Source: Enteractinococcus sp. (GTDB lineage: Bacteria; Actinomycetota; Actinomycetes; Actinomycetales; Micrococcaceae). Taken from it: DNA of 6,335 nt. Positions 6,245 through 6,335 of this stretch are shown in pieces (within the stretch, counting starts at the first letter, position 1; each line of letters starts with the position of its first letter). The stretch is taken from contig JAJUIX010000075.1 in assembly GCA_029267455.1 (NCBI GenBank), forward strand, positions 1-6,335. The letters run 5' to 3'. The position numbers and the translations under genes were made by a program. The notes under the pieces were generated by a model, which saw nothing but the letters and a program-made list of their open reading frames with translations, did no database searches and had not been told where the DNA came from.

Positions 6245-6335
6245 TCAAACTACTGTATTGCACATCTCTGACAAGTAGCTGACGTTACCACCGGTATGGT
6301 CGAAAATGTCGCATTAACGCTTCGTCGGCCAGATA
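6245..6335. other. Region upstream of manC at the window edge; promoter, no clear gene
   Basis: These 91 bases hold the manC promoter region. In addition I see a pair of CTGAC direct repeats 11 bases apart (6268-6272 and 6279-6283) and a short ACCA-N6-TGGT inverted repeat (6287-6300), either of which could be a regulatory site or chance. On the plus strand an ATG at 6296 opens a frame to the edge (MVENVALTLRRPD), without a ribosome-binding site. On the minus strand one frame entering from the edge closes with TAA after 16 codons. Neither is long enough to call a gene. In relatives, as I recall, a divergent succinate dehydrogenase operon lies here, but nothing visible confirms it. Confidence 0.5.
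6252..6257 (-). promoter_or_regulatory. Probable -10 element of the operon promoter, placing the transcript start at the manC GTG
   Basis: On the minus strand the hexamer TACAGT (TANNNT consensus) is followed by seven bases (AGTTTGA) and then the GTG start of manC. That spacing puts the transcription start at or within one base of the start codon, the usual layout of a leaderless actinobacterial mRNA, and agrees with the lack of a Shine-Dalgarno sequence. No convincing -35 lies 16-18 bases upstream; TTGTCA at 6269-6274 is only 11 bases away. Paired instead with TAGTTT at 16 bases, it would start transcription inside the coding region. Confidence 0.45.

Noticed and set aside
6268..6283. CTGAC direct repeats 11 bases apart as activator sites
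   Set aside because: Five-base repeats are weak evidence. The helical-turn spacing is suggestive only, so I mention it in the upstream region entry and do not call a site.
6287..6300. ACCA-N6-TGGT inverted repeat as a terminator or operator
   Set aside because: Arms of four bases are expected by chance, and no T-run follows on either strand.
6296..6335. Possible start of a divergent plus-strand gene at ATG 6296
   Set aside because: Only 13 codons are visible, with no ribosome-binding site or leaderless promoter spacing. It does not resemble the sdhC start expected from synteny.
6285..6335. Possible 3' end of an upstream minus-strand gene (16 codons then TAA)
   Set aside because: It is too short to judge; the composition is unconvincing and no terminator follows.

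Overview
The window is a block of seven genes, all on the minus strand. It reads right to left as one very tight operon, with 91 bases of non-coding or undecided sequence at the right edge. Moderate-to-high GC (roughly 55-60% by eye), GTG and TTG starts, a leaderless-type promoter and the protein sequences all point to an actinobacterium, most likely of the Micrococcaceae (relatives of Arthrobacter). I infer the family from protein style and gene order and cannot name the genus.

From right to left, in the direction of transcription, the genes are: a mannose-1-phosphate guanylyltransferase (manC-type, 6244-5108); an M20D-family amidohydrolase/peptidase (5111-3849); cytidine deaminase (cdd, 3849-3463); thymidine/pyrimidine-nucleoside phosphorylase (deoA, 3460-2192); a DedA-family membrane protein (2173-1517); adenosine deaminase (add, 1520-276); and a MazG-family nucleotide pyrophosphohydrolase that runs off the left edge (276-1). 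The junctions are, in order, a 4-base overlap, a 1-base overlap, a 2-base gap, an 18-base gap, a 4-base overlap (or 1 base, depending on the add start) and a 1-base overlap. No gap has room for a terminator, and I see no mobile element, tRNA, rRNA, CRISPR array or long repeat.

The core theme is nucleoside salvage. Cdd deaminates (deoxy)cytidine to (deoxy)uridine, DeoA cleaves (deoxy)uridine or thymidine to base plus pentose-1-phosphate, and Add deaminates (deoxy)adenosine to (deoxy)inosine. MazG would remove non-canonical or excess nucleoside triphosphates. The M20D hydrolase, the GDP-mannose enzyme and the DedA protein have no obvious place in that pathway and probably share only transcription. 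From memory, relatives carry a BMP-lipoprotein nucleoside ABC transporter between the amidohydrolase and cdd. Here those two genes overlap by one base, so the transporter is absent from this position.

Nothing here looks like an undescribed defence or mobile system. The points worth a second look are the leaderless-type start of manC, the missing transporter, the DedA gene inside a salvage operon, the uneven ribosome-binding signals along the operon, and a few residue substitutions in conserved motifs.
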